A stretch of DNA of 64,000 nt from positions 1,275-65,274 of the forward strand of contig JAQENU010000010.1 of assembly GCA_027676805.1 (NCBI GenBank), given 5' to 3'. This document shows, piece by piece, positions 29,089 through 38,083 of the stretch. Position 1 is the first letter of the stretch. Each line of letters starts with the position of its first letter. Origin of the DNA: Coprobacillaceae bacterium UN01-12pH3A. GTDB lineage: Bacteria; Bacillota_I; Bacilli_A; Erysipelotrichales; Coprobacillaceae. The translations under genes and the position numbers were made by a program. Below the pieces are notes generated by a model, which made no database searches, had not been told where the DNA came from, and saw only the letters and a program-made list of their open reading frames with translations.

Positions 29089-29471
29089 TGTCTCACCTTC
29101 TTTTTGCATAGTTTTAATATACCACAAATCTTTTTAAAAATGAATACGCAGGGGCTAAAAATATATTTCAGCCCACGCATCACATATTCCATATAATATA
29201 ATGTATAAACTGCATAATAATGTTCATACATAATCAAACCCATCGTTAAGCATAACAGCATATAAAGATTGATTTGACCATCATTGATGTAAACATTCAC
29301 GATCACATAAAGAAAAGAAAAAGCTGCCATCATTACCACTTCAAGCAAATAGCGCAGAATCGTTTTCCTTAAAACAAACACCAAGCGATTGATTGCACTG
29401 TAAATAAACCCCATGATGAGTCCATAGGCAAACGATATCAGCAAACTTAGAAATTGAACTGAAAGGCTCAT
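29025..29471 (-). CDS. yabQ: Sporulation protein YabQ
   Basis: 148-aa membrane protein with four predicted helices (~5-28, 40-60, 67-84, 85-110) and a basic C-terminal tail. In Bacillus YabQ is needed for spore cortex formation and sits in the forespore outer membrane; the Bacillus protein is longer. The ATG shares one base with the yabP stop. The last 64 bp overlap divIC. Confidence 0.82.
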   Translation of the reverse strand: MSLSVQFLSLLISFAYGLIMGFIYSAINRLVFVLRKTILRYLLEVVMMAAFSFLYVIVNVYINDGQINLYMLLCLTMGLIMYEHYYAVYTLYYMEYVMRGLKYIFSPCVFIFKKICGILKLCKKKVRQWLRKSIKKRKENSTSQNYEE

Positions 29472-29764
29472 TATTTAAGTAATTTTCCCAGCATCTTTTC
29501 TTTTTGGACCATTTTCTTCTTGTTTGATACATAGCTCATCGATTCAATATTCCCTTTGATGCCAACTTCTCCTTTTTCCTGATCATAGCGCGCCAAAGCT
29601 AAATCATTGCCTATGATATTCAAGAATCCCAGTGAAGTTTCAATCAAAAACTCTAAAGAATCAAAGCTTTCTATTTTTTTAACACCTGTTAATTCCACCG
29701 TTTTACGATCTTTTAAATAAACATGATGAAATGGTGCATGGTCAAAATGGACATTATTTTCCAT
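29471..29764 (-). CDS. yabP: Sporulation protein YabP
   Basis: 97 aa from the ATG at 29764, directly behind AAAGGAGG. YabP/YqfC-type fold: the repeating beta pattern with VELTGVKKIESFDSLEFLIET and LGFLNIIGNDLAL is characteristic. In Bacillus it takes part in spore coat and cortex assembly and is made in the mother cell. It is translationally coupled to yabQ. Confidence 0.88.
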   Translation of the reverse strand: MENNVHFDHAPFHHVYLKDRKTVELTGVKKIESFDSLEFLIETSLGFLNIIGNDLALARYDQEKGEVGIKGNIESMSYVSNKKKMVQKEKMLGKLLK

Positions 29765-29785
29765 ATTGATTCCTCCTTTCATCAT

Positions 29786-29814
29786 AAAATATGAAAAAAG
29801 GCTCTCTATTATGT
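29786..29814 (-). promoter_or_regulatory. Possible SigE-type promoter for yabPQ
   Basis: On the minus strand ACATAAT (29808-29814) and CATATTTT (29786-29793) are 14 bp apart. This resembles the mother-cell SigE pattern and fits the known SigE control of yabP in Bacillus. The match is short and should be treated as tentative. Confidence 0.3.
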
Positions 29815-29820
29815 CAAAAC

Positions 29821-30093
29821 TTAATCATCATAATTCTGACTGATTTTCTCTTCTTTTACTATTTCATACAACATCGTACTGTCATTTTTTAAAACATGTT
29901 CCTTGAGCTCCAATACTCTGACAACTAAACGGCGAGTTCCAAACTCAACCGTAATCAAATCCCCAATCTTAAGCTGGGTACTTGGTTTTGCCACTTTATC
30001 ATTCACAAGCACACGTTCACTTTCTGCAATTTCCTTTGACAAAGTACGTCTTTTGATAATACGTGATACTTTTAAAAACTTATCTAATCTCAT
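29821..30093 (-). CDS. rqcP: S4-domain ribosome quality control factor RqcP (YabO)
   Basis: 90 aa, nearly all an S4 RNA-binding domain (MRLDKFLKVSRIIKRRTLSKEI). In Bacillus RqcP works with RqcH to add alanine tails to stalled chains on 50S subunits. The ATG overlaps the stop of the upstream phosphodiesterase gene by 4 bp. It precedes yabP as in Bacillus. Confidence 0.93.
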   Translation of the reverse strand: MRLDKFLKVSRIIKRRTLSKEIAESERVLVNDKVAKPSTQLKIGDLITVEFGTRRLVVRVLELKEHVLKNDSTMLYEIVKEEKISQNYDD

Positions 30094-30815
30094 GATTTCT
30101 CCTTATTCACTATCTTTTTAGCGGCTAAAACGCGGTTTGTAATGCACATATGGACTCCATAGCCGCTGACCATCTCTAAGCTTTCCTCTTTATTAGGTGT
30201 CCATACATTGAGCTTCAATCCATTTTCCAATGCTTTTTTCACAATCCTATCTGTCAGCATTGAATAGCGAGGATGCAGATAATCAATTTTATAATGTCTT
30301 GCCTTAATGGCATTATCTTCAAAACGGCGTTCAAACACATAACCGGCTTGAATCGTTGGATCAATCCCTTTTAGTTTCGTTAATGAGTCCATATGACTTG
30401 ATGAAAAAATCACTTGATCCAATAACCCATATTTCTTCACTAAATCATAGACTTTTTCTTCAAGACCAACATAATCAATACAGTCTGTTTTTAAATCTAA
30501 GATTAACGGTACCTTCTTTTCTTTAGATAACGCTAATAACTGTTCAAGATTAGGAATTTTCACCCATTCTCCCACGTCTTTGCCATTATTAAATTCAAAT
30601 TCCAGTAATTCACGATAAGTGTAATCTTTGACCCATCCCATACCGTTAGAAGTACGATCGATCGTTTCATCATGGATCAATACACAGATCCCGTCTTTAC
30701 TTAATTGAACATCGGCTTCAATTCCGTCAGCCCCTTTTTCAATCGCCTGAGTAAAAGCCAGCATCGTATTTTCCGGGTACTGATCACTTGCACCGCGATG
30801 TGCATAGACTTTCAT
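30090..30815 (-). CDS. Glycerophosphodiester phosphodiesterase (soluble)
   Basis: 241-aa single-domain GDPD of the UgpQ type. YAHRGASDQYPENT at the start gives the HRG and Glu-Asn metal/catalytic residues, and IEADVQ and HDETIDR follow. No signal peptide, so it acts in the cytosol on glycerophosphodiesters from lipid turnover. It is related to, but lacks the membrane part of, the enzyme at 6.0-7.8 kb. It is the first gene of the run that continues with rqcP. Confidence 0.92.
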   Translation of the reverse strand: MKVYAHRGASDQYPENTMLAFTQAIEKGADGIEADVQLSKDGICVLIHDETIDRTSNGMGWVKDYTYRELLEFEFNNGKDVGEWVKIPNLEQLLALSKEKKVPLILDLKTDCIDYVGLEEKVYDLVKKYGLLDQVIFSSSHMDSLTKLKGIDPTIQAGYVFERRFEDNAIKARHYKIDYLHPRYSMLTDRIVKKALENGLKLNVWTPNKEESLEMVSGYGVHMCITNRVLAAKKIVNKEKS

Positions 30816-30970
30816 AACACCACCCCTTTATATAAGTATACGATAAAAGTTTCACAATGTGTAGAAAGAATTCACAGTGTTGATACGTTTACTCATTTTT
30901 ACAGAATTTGAATGTTACTATCAAAGCTGCGGAAATATGTTATAGTAGGGATGAAAAAAGGAGGAGCAAG

Positions 30971-31753
30971 ATGATTAAAGCAATTTTCTTTGATGTGGAT
31001 GGGACTTTGTATTCTCACACATCCCATTCAATACCCAAAAGTACCCTGACAGCTTTAAATAAACTAAGAGAAAAAGGAATTCAGCTCTATATTGCCACAG
31101 GGCGCCATATGCGAGAATTAGAATATCTTAGAGTTCCTGAAGCCTTTTGCTTTGACGGTTATATCACTTTAAATGGACAGTATTGCCTAGATCATGGAGA
31201 AGTGATTTATCATCGTCCCATTGATATAGAGGACATACAACGCTATTTGGATTATATAAAACAAAATCCGATCTCTACTTTATTTATTGAAAAAGAAGAG
31301 ATGTATGTCAATTTCGTTGATGACCATACGGTTGCCGCTCAAGCAGCAATCTCCTCACCGATCGAACCAGTACGCGATCAGATTGACGGAAAGGCACCGA
31401 TCTATCAGATGTGTCCTTATGTCAGTTTAGCCACTCATCAACAGATCTTAGCTTCTTTATTACCGCATTGCTCGATTACCTCTTGGCATCCGCAGGCACT
31501 GGACATCACTCCGAAAAACGGAACAAAAGTTACCGGCATTGAAAAAATCATGGAGAAATACGGCTATCAAAAAAATGAAGTCATGTCTTTTGGCGACGGT
31601 CATAATGATTTGGAAATGATGGAGCATACCGGTCTTTCTGTTGCTATGGGCAATGCCAATGAAGAAGTGAAAAAAAGAGCGGATTATATCACCGCTTCTG
31701 TTGATGAAGACGGCATTTATCTGGCTCTTAGCTATTACGATTTACTAAAATGA
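30971..31753 (+). CDS. HAD-superfamily phosphatase, Cof type
   Basis: 260 aa. Catalytic DVDGTL at residues 8-13, then ATGRHM (motif II) and GDGHNDLEMM near 213 (motif IV), with a C2B-type cap between. Such enzymes dephosphorylate sugar phosphates, FMN or similar; the substrate cannot be told. Start is the ATG at 30971 behind AAAGGAGGAG. Monocistronic with its own terminator. Confidence 0.92.
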   Translation: MIKAIFFDVDGTLYSHTSHSIPKSTLTALNKLREKGIQLYIATGRHMRELEYLRVPEAFCFDGYITLNGQYCLDHGEVIYHRPIDIEDIQRYLDYIKQNPISTLFIEKEEMYVNFVDDHTVAAQAAISSPIEPVRDQIDGKAPIYQMCPYVSLATHQQILASLLPHCSITSWHPQALDITPKNGTKVTGIEKIMEKYGYQKNEVMSFGDGHNDLEMMEHTGLSVAMGNANEEVKKRADYITASVDEDGIYLALSYYDLLK

Positions 31754-31773
31754 TGATTGCTCATCATTTTTTT
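31750..31773 (+). terminator. Terminator after HAD phosphatase gene
   Basis: Stem ATGATGA/TCATCAT with a 4-nt loop, then seven T residues. Confidence 0.8.
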
Positions 31774-32462
31774 CTTATTTTATTTACATTGCGGTTCATT
31801 ATGCGACGCCCGACATGGCGAAATAAAAATGCTTTGCCTTTAGATAATGTCTGATGATGTTCTAGCAGTAAATCATCGGGAGCATCATAGACACCAAAAT
31901 CCTGATTGATGCCTTCGCTTTGAATATACGTATTATTTTTATCCCAGTCAATCACTAAATGTCTGAAATCCTTAACCGCCACCCCATAGCCGCAAAAAGC
32001 ACCGGTGCAGTCTTTAAAAATGGTCTGTAATTGGGTTAAATATGGCCGATCTAAAATATAGGCTTCCAGCTCATACCAGGTTCCTTCAAACCATACTTCG
32101 ACCCAGCTGTGAAATACATTGCGGGGAGCAAGCTTATAGACAAAGCCGGTCATCGCCCCTTTTTGCAGCGACTTATCAATCGTGAAGCCATGAATGCGGC
32201 AGGGAATCCCCACGCCCCGCAGCAGTGCCATGAATAAAGTTCCTTTTGTATTGCATTGGCCATAACCATCTTTTAAAACCTGGGCGGCAGAAATTTCATC
32301 ACTGACATTATAGCCAAAATAAATCTCATCACGCACAAAGGCATAGACAGACTTAATCTTTTGTTCATCCTCCAGCGTTTTCCAGCCTCGCTTCAAAATC
32401 AGATCCTGAAGCATTTCAGAATTAAAATTAAGCATCGCCGTTTCTTTCAAGTAGCGCTCCAT
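31764..32462 (-). CDS. Transglutaminase-like protein
   Basis: 232 aa, no signal peptide. The papain-like transglutaminase core is visible: Cys in GYGQCNTKG (near residue 70), His in FHSWVEVW (near 118) and an acidic residue in WYELEAYILD. Bacterial proteins of this class are usually proteases or peptide hydrolases rather than crosslinkers. It lies 9 bp after a DeoR regulator and is probably co-transcribed with it. Function unknown. Confidence 0.8.
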   Translation of the reverse strand: MERYLKETAMLNFNSEMLQDLILKRGWKTLEDEQKIKSVYAFVRDEIYFGYNVSDEISAAQVLKDGYGQCNTKGTLFMALLRGVGIPCRIHGFTIDKSLQKGAMTGFVYKLAPRNVFHSWVEVWFEGTWYELEAYILDRPYLTQLQTIFKDCTGAFCGYGVAVKDFRHLVIDWDKNNTYIQSEGINQDFGVYDAPDDLLLEHHQTLSKGKAFLFRHVGRRIMNRNVNKIRKK

Positions 32463-32471
32463 CTTTTTATC

Positions 32472-33218
32472 CTATACCTTATAGACATCGATGTGATGTT
32501 CTTTCAAGACTGCTTCATCTTCTATAGAAAGCTGTTCATCCGTAAAAACTGAACTGATCTGATCAAAGCGGAACTGCAAAACGACTCCTTGCTGGTGAAA
32601 TTTAGTAGAATCTGTCAGTATTGCTACATGCTGAGCCGATTCTGCCATATTGCGAACGGCTTCACAACGCAGCATATCCCCGCCCGTAAAGCCCTTCTGT
32701 TTTAAAAAACCATCGGTTCCAACAAACAGCTTATCAACAAATAAATCCGCTGTCTGTAAACGAATCATCGGTCCTACAGTGACCTGAGACTCTTTTTGAT
32801 AGTCACCGCCTAATAAAATCACTTTGCATAAAGGCGCTTCTTTAATATAAGAAGCAATAAAAGCAGAATTCGTAATGATCGTCACTTCTTTTTTATGATA
32901 AGCCAGCTCTGCCGCTAACAGCGCACAGCTTGATCCGGATTCAATCATCACCGTCTCCCCGTCACTGACTAAAGCCGCCGCCTTCTTGGCAATCCTTAAT
33001 TTAGTATCATAATTAAAAGCTAAACGTTTATTGATATCATCGGAATTATTCAATACCGCATAGCCATGTTCACGGATCAGCAGTCCTCTTGAAGTCAGTA
33101 AATCCAAGTCCTTGCGAATCGTCACTTGAGAGACATTAAGCATTTCCGATAATTTTACTACTTCCATTTTTTTATGTTCATTGACAATGTCTAAAATTTT
33201 CGTTTGTCGTTCATTCAT
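32472..33218 (-). CDS. DeoR-family transcriptional regulator
   Basis: 248 aa from the ATG at 33218. Winged helix near residues 1-55 (KLSEMLNVSQVTIRKDLDLLTSRGLL), then a DeoR sugar-phosphate sensor domain with IESGSSCALLAAEL and FVGTDGFL. Members repress sugar or nucleoside genes and are released by phosphorylated sugars. Divergent from the glycyl-radical activase gene and 9 bp ahead of the transglutaminase gene; it may control both. An inverted repeat overlaps its own -35. Confidence 0.9.
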   Translation of the reverse strand: MNERQTKILDIVNEHKKMEVVKLSEMLNVSQVTIRKDLDLLTSRGLLIREHGYAVLNNSDDINKRLAFNYDTKLRIAKKAAALVSDGETVMIESGSSCALLAAELAYHKKEVTIITNSAFIASYIKEAPLCKVILLGGDYQKESQVTVGPMIRLQTADLFVDKLFVGTDGFLKQKGFTGGDMLRCEAVRNMAESAQHVAILTDSTKFHQQGVVLQFRFDQISSVFTDEQLSIEDEAVLKEHHIDVYKV

Positions 33219-33241
33219 ATTCAGCACCCTCTTATGTTAGC

Positions 33242-33280
33242 AGTATAGCATAATCCCCTATTTTAGACAAATGAATTTGT
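33242..33280 (-). promoter_or_regulatory. deoR-type gene promoter with overlapping operator
   Basis: TTGTCT (33265-33270), 17-bp spacer and extended -10 TGC-TATACT (-10 at 33242-33247) on the minus strand. The inverted repeat ACAAAT-GA-ATTTGT (33267-33280) covers the -35 and suggests autorepression. A second perfect palindrome TTTCATATGAAA lies at 33301-33312. Confidence 0.6.
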
Positions 33281-33388
33281 TTCAATTAAGGCATAATTAC
33301 TTTCATATGAAATATATTTTATATTTATATGTAATTATTCATTTACTATTATTAGGGAGCATGCTATTATGGGGAAGAGGTGAAATAC

Positions 33389-34282
33389 ATGAAAGCCACT
33401 ATTTTCAACATACAAAAATTCAGTATTCATGATGGTCCCGGCATTCGCACGGTCGTCTTTTTCAAGGGATGCCCCTTGCATTGTGCTTGGTGTTCCAATC
33501 CCGAATCACAGTCAACTCATATTCAGTTAACCTATAATCTTTCGGTATGTCAGCATTGTTTGACCTGTCTTCATCAATGTCCGACACAAGCAATTACACA
33601 TACGGAAAATAAAATACATTTTGATTCTAAAAAATGCACACTCTGTCTGCAATGTATCGAAGCCTGTCCTATGCAGGCGATTGATAAAGAAGGAGAGGAT
33701 AAAACGATTGAGGACATTGTTCAGGAGGTATTGAAAGATGTTCCTTTTTATGAGGAATCTGGCGGCGGAGTTACTTTTTCCGGCGGAGAATTTTTGAGTC
33801 AGCCCAAAGCGGCTTTAGAACTGGCTTATCAGTTAAAAGCACATCATCTTCACTTAGCCTGTGAAACAACCGGATTTTGTGCACATGATACATTTAAAGA
33901 AGTGATTGCGCCCTTTGATCTGCTTTTATTTGATATGAAACACCATGATCCAAAAAAACACCAGCAGTATACCGGTGTTTCCAATGATCTGATTATTAAA
34001 AATTTGACTTATGCCATTAAGCAAGGAAAAGACGTGATCGCTCGGATTCCGGTCATTCCCTGTGTCAACGATGATTTAGCGGATGCCAAACAGTTTTCGC
34101 AATTGCTTCAAAAGATTGGAATAAAACGTGTCGATCTTTTACCCTTCCATCAGTTCGGTCAAAATAAATATGAACTGTTAGACCAATCTTATGAAATGAA
34201 AGATGTTTCCGCATTGCACCCGGAAGACTTAAAAGCGTATCAGCAGATTTTCCTAGCGGACGGCTTGGACTGTCATCTTTAA
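33389..34282 (+). CDS. Glycyl-radical enzyme activating protein, orphan
   Basis: Radical SAM enzyme that installs a glycyl radical on a partner enzyme under anaerobic conditions. The start has KGCPLHCAWCSNPESQ (CxxxCxxC for the SAM cluster). It is followed by an inserted two-[4Fe-4S] ferredoxin domain (CQHCLTCLHQC and CTLCLQCIEAC), then GGGVTFSGGE. That layout is of the class with extra clusters (such as those of choline TMA-lyase or diol dehydratase), not plain PflA. The partner glycyl-radical enzyme is not next to it. Start at the ATG at 33389 (297 aa) after GAGGTGA. The divergent DeoR gene is the likely regulator. Confidence 0.9.
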   Translation: MKATIFNIQKFSIHDGPGIRTVVFFKGCPLHCAWCSNPESQSTHIQLTYNLSVCQHCLTCLHQCPTQAITHTENKIHFDSKKCTLCLQCIEACPMQAIDKEGEDKTIEDIVQEVLKDVPFYEESGGGVTFSGGEFLSQPKAALELAYQLKAHHLHLACETTGFCAHDTFKEVIAPFDLLLFDMKHHDPKKHQQYTGVSNDLIIKNLTYAIKQGKDVIARIPVIPCVNDDLADAKQFSQLLQKIGIKRVDLLPFHQFGQNKYELLDQSYEMKDVSALHPEDLKAYQQIFLADGLDCHL

Positions 34283-34470
34283 CAGAAGAAGTTAATCATA
34301 AAGTCACAGAGAATAACAATCGTTCCGACACTTAAAAATAAAGCTGTAATCATGCTGATTGAGAGAAAAAACATCATTCCTACCATTTTAAACAGACATA
34401 GACTGCTTTCTAATCTATCCTTGATTAGATGATATGATTTTCCTTGTGACATGCTCATTATGATTTGCAT
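34279..34470 (-). CDS. Small membrane protein, unknown
   Basis: 63 aa with one long hydrophobic stretch (~28-60) after a basic, Ser-rich start. GGGGAG lies at good distance before the ATG, which supports a real gene. It overlaps the end of the convergent activase gene by 4 bp. No family recognised; its gene faces away from kdpE and may be unrelated to either neighbour. Confidence 0.45.
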   Translation of the reverse strand: MQIIMSMSQGKSYHLIKDRLESSLCLFKMVGMMFFLSISMITALFLSVGTIVILCDFMINFFC

Positions 34471-34556
34471 ATGGATCTCCCCTTTTCTACTTAAACAATA
34501 CCATTTCTTTTATAAAGATGGCATCAAGGGTATATCCGATATCATTAAAGTTATAT

Positions 34557-34584
34557 AAAGAAAAAGGGAAGCTATCCCTTTTTT
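34557..34584 (-). terminator. Terminator after kdpE
   Basis: Stem AAAGGGA/TCCCTTT with T-runs on the minus strand; it overlaps the last codons of kdpE. Confidence 0.75.
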
Positions 34585-35282
34585 TGTTCGATCTGAAGCA
34601 TACGATACCCGACTCCGATATGGGTTTGAATATATTGCGGATGTGCTGTATCCTTTTCAATCTTTTTACGCAAAGTTGCCATAAATACCCGAAGAGAAGG
34701 CACATCCTCCGCTATTGCATTCGCCCATACCTTTTGCAGTATATAGTTGTGAGTCAGCACTTTTCCCACATTTTTAGCTAATAAACAAAGTAATTTATAT
34801 TCAATCGGGGTTAAATGAATCTCCTCTTCATCGATATAGGCAAGACGGGTTGTATAGTCAATCCGCAAGGCTCCGTTGATAAATTCGGTTTCATCCGGTT
34901 TAACCTGAGCATCATAGTTTAAACGGCGGATCGTGACACGCAAACGAGCCAATAATTCTTCCACACTAAATGGCTTCGTAAGAAAGTCATCTGCTCCGGC
35001 ATCCAACGCTTCGATTTTATCACGGTCTTCGCTTCTGGCACTGACCACAATGATCGGAACATTCGACCAGCCTCTGATTTTCTTAATCACATCAATTCCG
35101 TCCATATCCGGCAGACCTAAATCTAAGATAATAATATTGGGTGCTCTGGAAACAGCTTCCATAATTGCCGATTCTCCCGTTTTGGCAGAATAAAATACAT
35201 AATGCTGAGTTTCTAAAGTGGTGGTGATCAAATTGCGTATCGCACGGTCATCCTCCACAACTAAAATGGTAATATCAAACAT
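34572..35282 (-). CDS. kdpE: Response regulator KdpE
   Basis: OmpR/PhoB-family response regulator that activates kdpFABC at low potassium or high osmolarity. Receiver domain (~1-120) with ILVVEDD at the start, the phospho-acceptor Asp in IIILDLGLPD and Lys in LTKPF; the winged-helix DNA-binding domain follows (~130-230). The correct start is the ATG at 35282 behind CAGGAGG, giving 236 aa; it overlaps the kdpD stop. Tandem 11-bp repeats upstream of kdpF and kdpD are its candidate sites. Confidence 0.95.
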   Translation of the reverse strand: MFDITILVVEDDRAIRNLITTTLETQHYVFYSAKTGESAIMEAVSRAPNIIILDLGLPDMDGIDVIKKIRGWSNVPIIVVSARSEDRDKIEALDAGADDFLTKPFSVEELLARLRVTIRRLNYDAQVKPDETEFINGALRIDYTTRLAYIDEEEIHLTPIEYKLLCLLAKNVGKVLTHNYILQKVWANAIAEDVPSLRVFMATLRKKIEKDTAHPQYIQTHIGVGYRMLQIEQKKG

Positions 35283-37959
35283 ATAGATTAACCTCCTGAG
35301 CTGGCAGTGTAAAGTAAAAAATCGTTCCCTGCGGATCATTATCCCTGACACCAATCTCTCCCCCGTGAGCCTGAATGATCGATTGGCACAAAGCCAAGCC
35401 TAAGCCTAAGCCACGTCGGCTGTCACCTGATATTGAATTGGCTGTATAAAACATTTCAAACAGCCTGCTTTTATCTTCATCTCTAATTCCCATTCCATTA
35501 TCCGCAATTTCAAAAAGAACCATCGTTTTTTCCTTTCTAACATGAATCTCAATTTTAGAACCGATCTGTGTGTATTTAATTGCATTATCCACAATATTGA
35601 TCAGAACCTGAACAATTAAGCGGGTATCCATCTTTGCCATCAGCCACTCATTTTCAACGTCCAGTGAAATTTCATGCTCGCGGCTTTTACGGCTGATATG
35701 ACTTAATGCCTCGACACAAACCTCCTCAACTAATTCTGGCTCCACATGGATAGCCATTGTCCCATTATCAATGCGGGTAACGGCTAATAGATTTTCCACC
35801 AAATTAATCAGCCAAATCGAATCATCATAAATATCACTGTATAAAGACTGTTTCTTGGCTTCATCTAAAATCTCTCCATTATTTAATAAAATACCTGCAT
35901 TTCCGGAAATTGAAGTTAGCGGTGAACGTAAGTCATGGGAAATCGATCTTAGCAAATTGGCACGCAGCTGCTCCTGCTTTGCCTGCATTTCGATTTCATT
36001 TTTCGTGCGAGTCGCTGCTTCTTTTTCCAAAGCTAAAGCACATTCTCCTAATAAAGCCACTAACAGGTTTTTTTCTAAAGAAGAAATTTGGTCCTTTGTT
36101 TTAATTGCAATCCCCAATACCGCAAAGACTTGTTCTTGACTGCGAATCGCTAAATACAAACATTTTGCTCCCGGTAAAGTATTGGTGGAAGCTCCGGCAT
36201 GCTTATTATTTTTAAAGACCCATTGTGCAACTGCCTGTTCATCCATAGCTAAATAGTCTTCACCTTTGGCTCCGGAATCACCGGAATAAAAAATCGGGGC
36301 TTTTAGTGTTTTATTTTCACAGGCGTATACAACAACCGGACAATTCAGTAGCTTAATCACTTGAAATGCGGTCTGTTTAAGGATTTCATCATACGTCATC
36401 ATGCGCTGCAGCTTCTGACTGGTTTCTAAAAGAACACTGGTGCGATGTGCCTGACGTGCCGATTGCCGCGCCTGTTCTTTGACTTGGGTCGTTAAGGTAC
36501 TGATCAAAAAAGAAGCAATAAACATAACTAAGAATGTCACCGGATAGCCTTTATCATAAGCCATTAAAGTAAAATGAGGATACGTAAAAAAGTAGTTAAA
36601 TATCAAAACACTCAGCAAGGAAGAAGTGACACTGTAAATTCTTCCTTTTGTCACCATGGCAATAATCACGGTACTTAATATATACACGGTAATGATATTA
36701 GCATCGCTGAAACCTAAGCTATAGAACCATGCCCCGATTAAGGTGGCAATCACCAGCAAGACGACTGTTTTCCATAGATCAATAAAAGATAAATGAATAG
36801 CTTTTTTCCAGTTATTCCTTTTATGCGGCAAGGTATTGGGATAATCCGGAATAATATAGACATCTAAATTAGGAGCTAAGACGGTGAGCTTTTCGACAAG
36901 ACTCTGTTTATTAAAAAAATAGCGTCTTTTATTATTGGAACGTCCGATAACGACTTTCGATACCCCCGCCGCTTTTGCAAACTCAGAAATCTGATCCGCA
37001 ATATCCTCTCCATGCATGGTCACAATTCTTGCTCCCGACTGCTCCGCCAACTTAATATTATTAAGCAGGCGTTCATTATCTTCTGTACTTAATGACTCCG
37101 ACTTTTCCACATATAAAGCAGTAAAAGATCCATTAAACGCTCTTGCCATACGAGAGGCTGCCCGAATTACCTTCGCATTGGAAGGAGAAGAAGATAAACA
37201 GATCAAGATATGCTCCTCCGTAAAATAGTCTCCTTTATGCGTTCGCTGCTTGTTTTTTTCAACGAGACGATTAACTCGATCTGCACTGCGCCTCAACGCA
37301 ATTTCGCGCAATGCCACCAGATTTTCTTTTAAAAAGAAATTCCCCAGTGCCTTGCTTGCCTGCTTTTGCTGATAGATTTTTCCCTCGTTTAAACGTTCAA
37401 TCAGTTCATCAGGCTCAATATCGACCAATTCTACCTGATCCGCTGAATCAAAAAGGTCATCGGGAATACGTTCACGAACAATAATGCCTGTAATGGAAGC
37501 CACAATGTCATTTAGACTCTCTAAATGCTGGACATTGACGGTCGTATACACATCGATCCCCGCTCGAAGCAGCTCCTCGATATCTTGATAACGTTTTTTG
37601 TGACGCATTCCCGCACTGTTGGTGTGGGCAAGCTCATCGACTAAAATCAGCTGCGGATGGCGAATCATTGCCCGATCAATATCAAAATCTTTTAACGTCA
37701 TATTCTTATAGGGCAGTTCAACGTTCGGAATCTCTTCCAAGCCTTCAACTAATGCCATGGTTTCCGGACGGGTATGGGGTTCAATATAACCAATCACTAC
37801 ATCTATCCCGGCTTTTAAAGCGGCATGTGCCGCTTCAAGCATAGCATAAGTTTTACCGACACCAGCCGCATAACCGAAAAAGATTTTTAATTTTCCCCGA
37901 TGTGTCTCTTTTGTCATAGTTTCTAAGAGTACATCCGGATTTAAACGTTCCTCTTCCAT
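35275..37959 (-). CDS. kdpD: Sensor histidine kinase KdpD
   Basis: 894 aa from the ATG at 37959. Order of domains: KdpD N-terminal domain with Walker A GYAAGVGKT (~28-36) and LVDELAHTNS; a universal-stress-like domain (~240-365); four membrane helices (~395-490); a GAF-like region; then the kinase with ISHDLRSPLTSISGN (phospho-His) and HATPase boxes (NIVDNAIKYT, DNGMGI, GLGLALC). The universal-stress domain is known in other species to bind cyclic di-AMP or UDP-GlcNAc; which applies here is not shown. It overlaps kdpE by 8 bp. Confidence 0.96.
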   Translation of the reverse strand: MEEERLNPDVLLETMTKETHRGKLKIFFGYAAGVGKTYAMLEAAHAALKAGIDVVIGYIEPHTRPETMALVEGLEEIPNVELPYKNMTLKDFDIDRAMIRHPQLILVDELAHTNSAGMRHKKRYQDIEELLRAGIDVYTTVNVQHLESLNDIVASITGIIVRERIPDDLFDSADQVELVDIEPDELIERLNEGKIYQQKQASKALGNFFLKENLVALREIALRRSADRVNRLVEKNKQRTHKGDYFTEEHILICLSSSPSNAKVIRAASRMARAFNGSFTALYVEKSESLSTEDNERLLNNIKLAEQSGARIVTMHGEDIADQISEFAKAAGVSKVVIGRSNNKRRYFFNKQSLVEKLTVLAPNLDVYIIPDYPNTLPHKRNNWKKAIHLSFIDLWKTVVLLVIATLIGAWFYSLGFSDANIITVYILSTVIIAMVTKGRIYSVTSSLLSVLIFNYFFTYPHFTLMAYDKGYPVTFLVMFIASFLISTLTTQVKEQARQSARQAHRTSVLLETSQKLQRMMTYDEILKQTAFQVIKLLNCPVVVYACENKTLKAPIFYSGDSGAKGEDYLAMDEQAVAQWVFKNNKHAGASTNTLPGAKCLYLAIRSQEQVFAVLGIAIKTKDQISSLEKNLLVALLGECALALEKEAATRTKNEIEMQAKQEQLRANLLRSISHDLRSPLTSISGNAGILLNNGEILDEAKKQSLYSDIYDDSIWLINLVENLLAVTRIDNGTMAIHVEPELVEEVCVEALSHISRKSREHEISLDVENEWLMAKMDTRLIVQVLINIVDNAIKYTQIGSKIEIHVRKEKTMVLFEIADNGMGIRDEDKSRLFEMFYTANSISGDSRRGLGLGLALCQSIIQAHGGEIGVRDNDPQGTIFYFTLPAQEVNLYV

Positions 37960-37986
37960 TTTGATATCCCCCGTTTCATCATCCTC

Positions 37987-38063
37987 ATTATACACAATTA
38001 TTTTTTCAATCGCATTAGGATCTCATATAGATTTTTACTCACGTATTAAGATTGTATAAAGAA
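37987..38063 (-). promoter_or_regulatory. kdpDE control region with tandem 11-bp repeat
   Basis: Two adjacent 11-bp copies (38042-38052 and 38053-38063, 8 of 11 identical) match the motif found upstream of kdpF. Downstream is a TATAAT at 37987-37992 with a poor -35, as expected for an activator-dependent promoter. KdpE self-activation is inferred. Confidence 0.5.
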
Positions 38064-38083
38064 AAGAAGATCAGTATCTTCTT
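38060..38083 (-). terminator. Terminator after the kdp-linked unknown gene
   Basis: Stem AGAAGAT/ATCTTCT with a 4-nt loop, followed on the minus strand by TTTCTTT. It overlaps the stop codon and separates kdpFABC plus the unknown gene from kdpDE. Confidence 0.75.
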
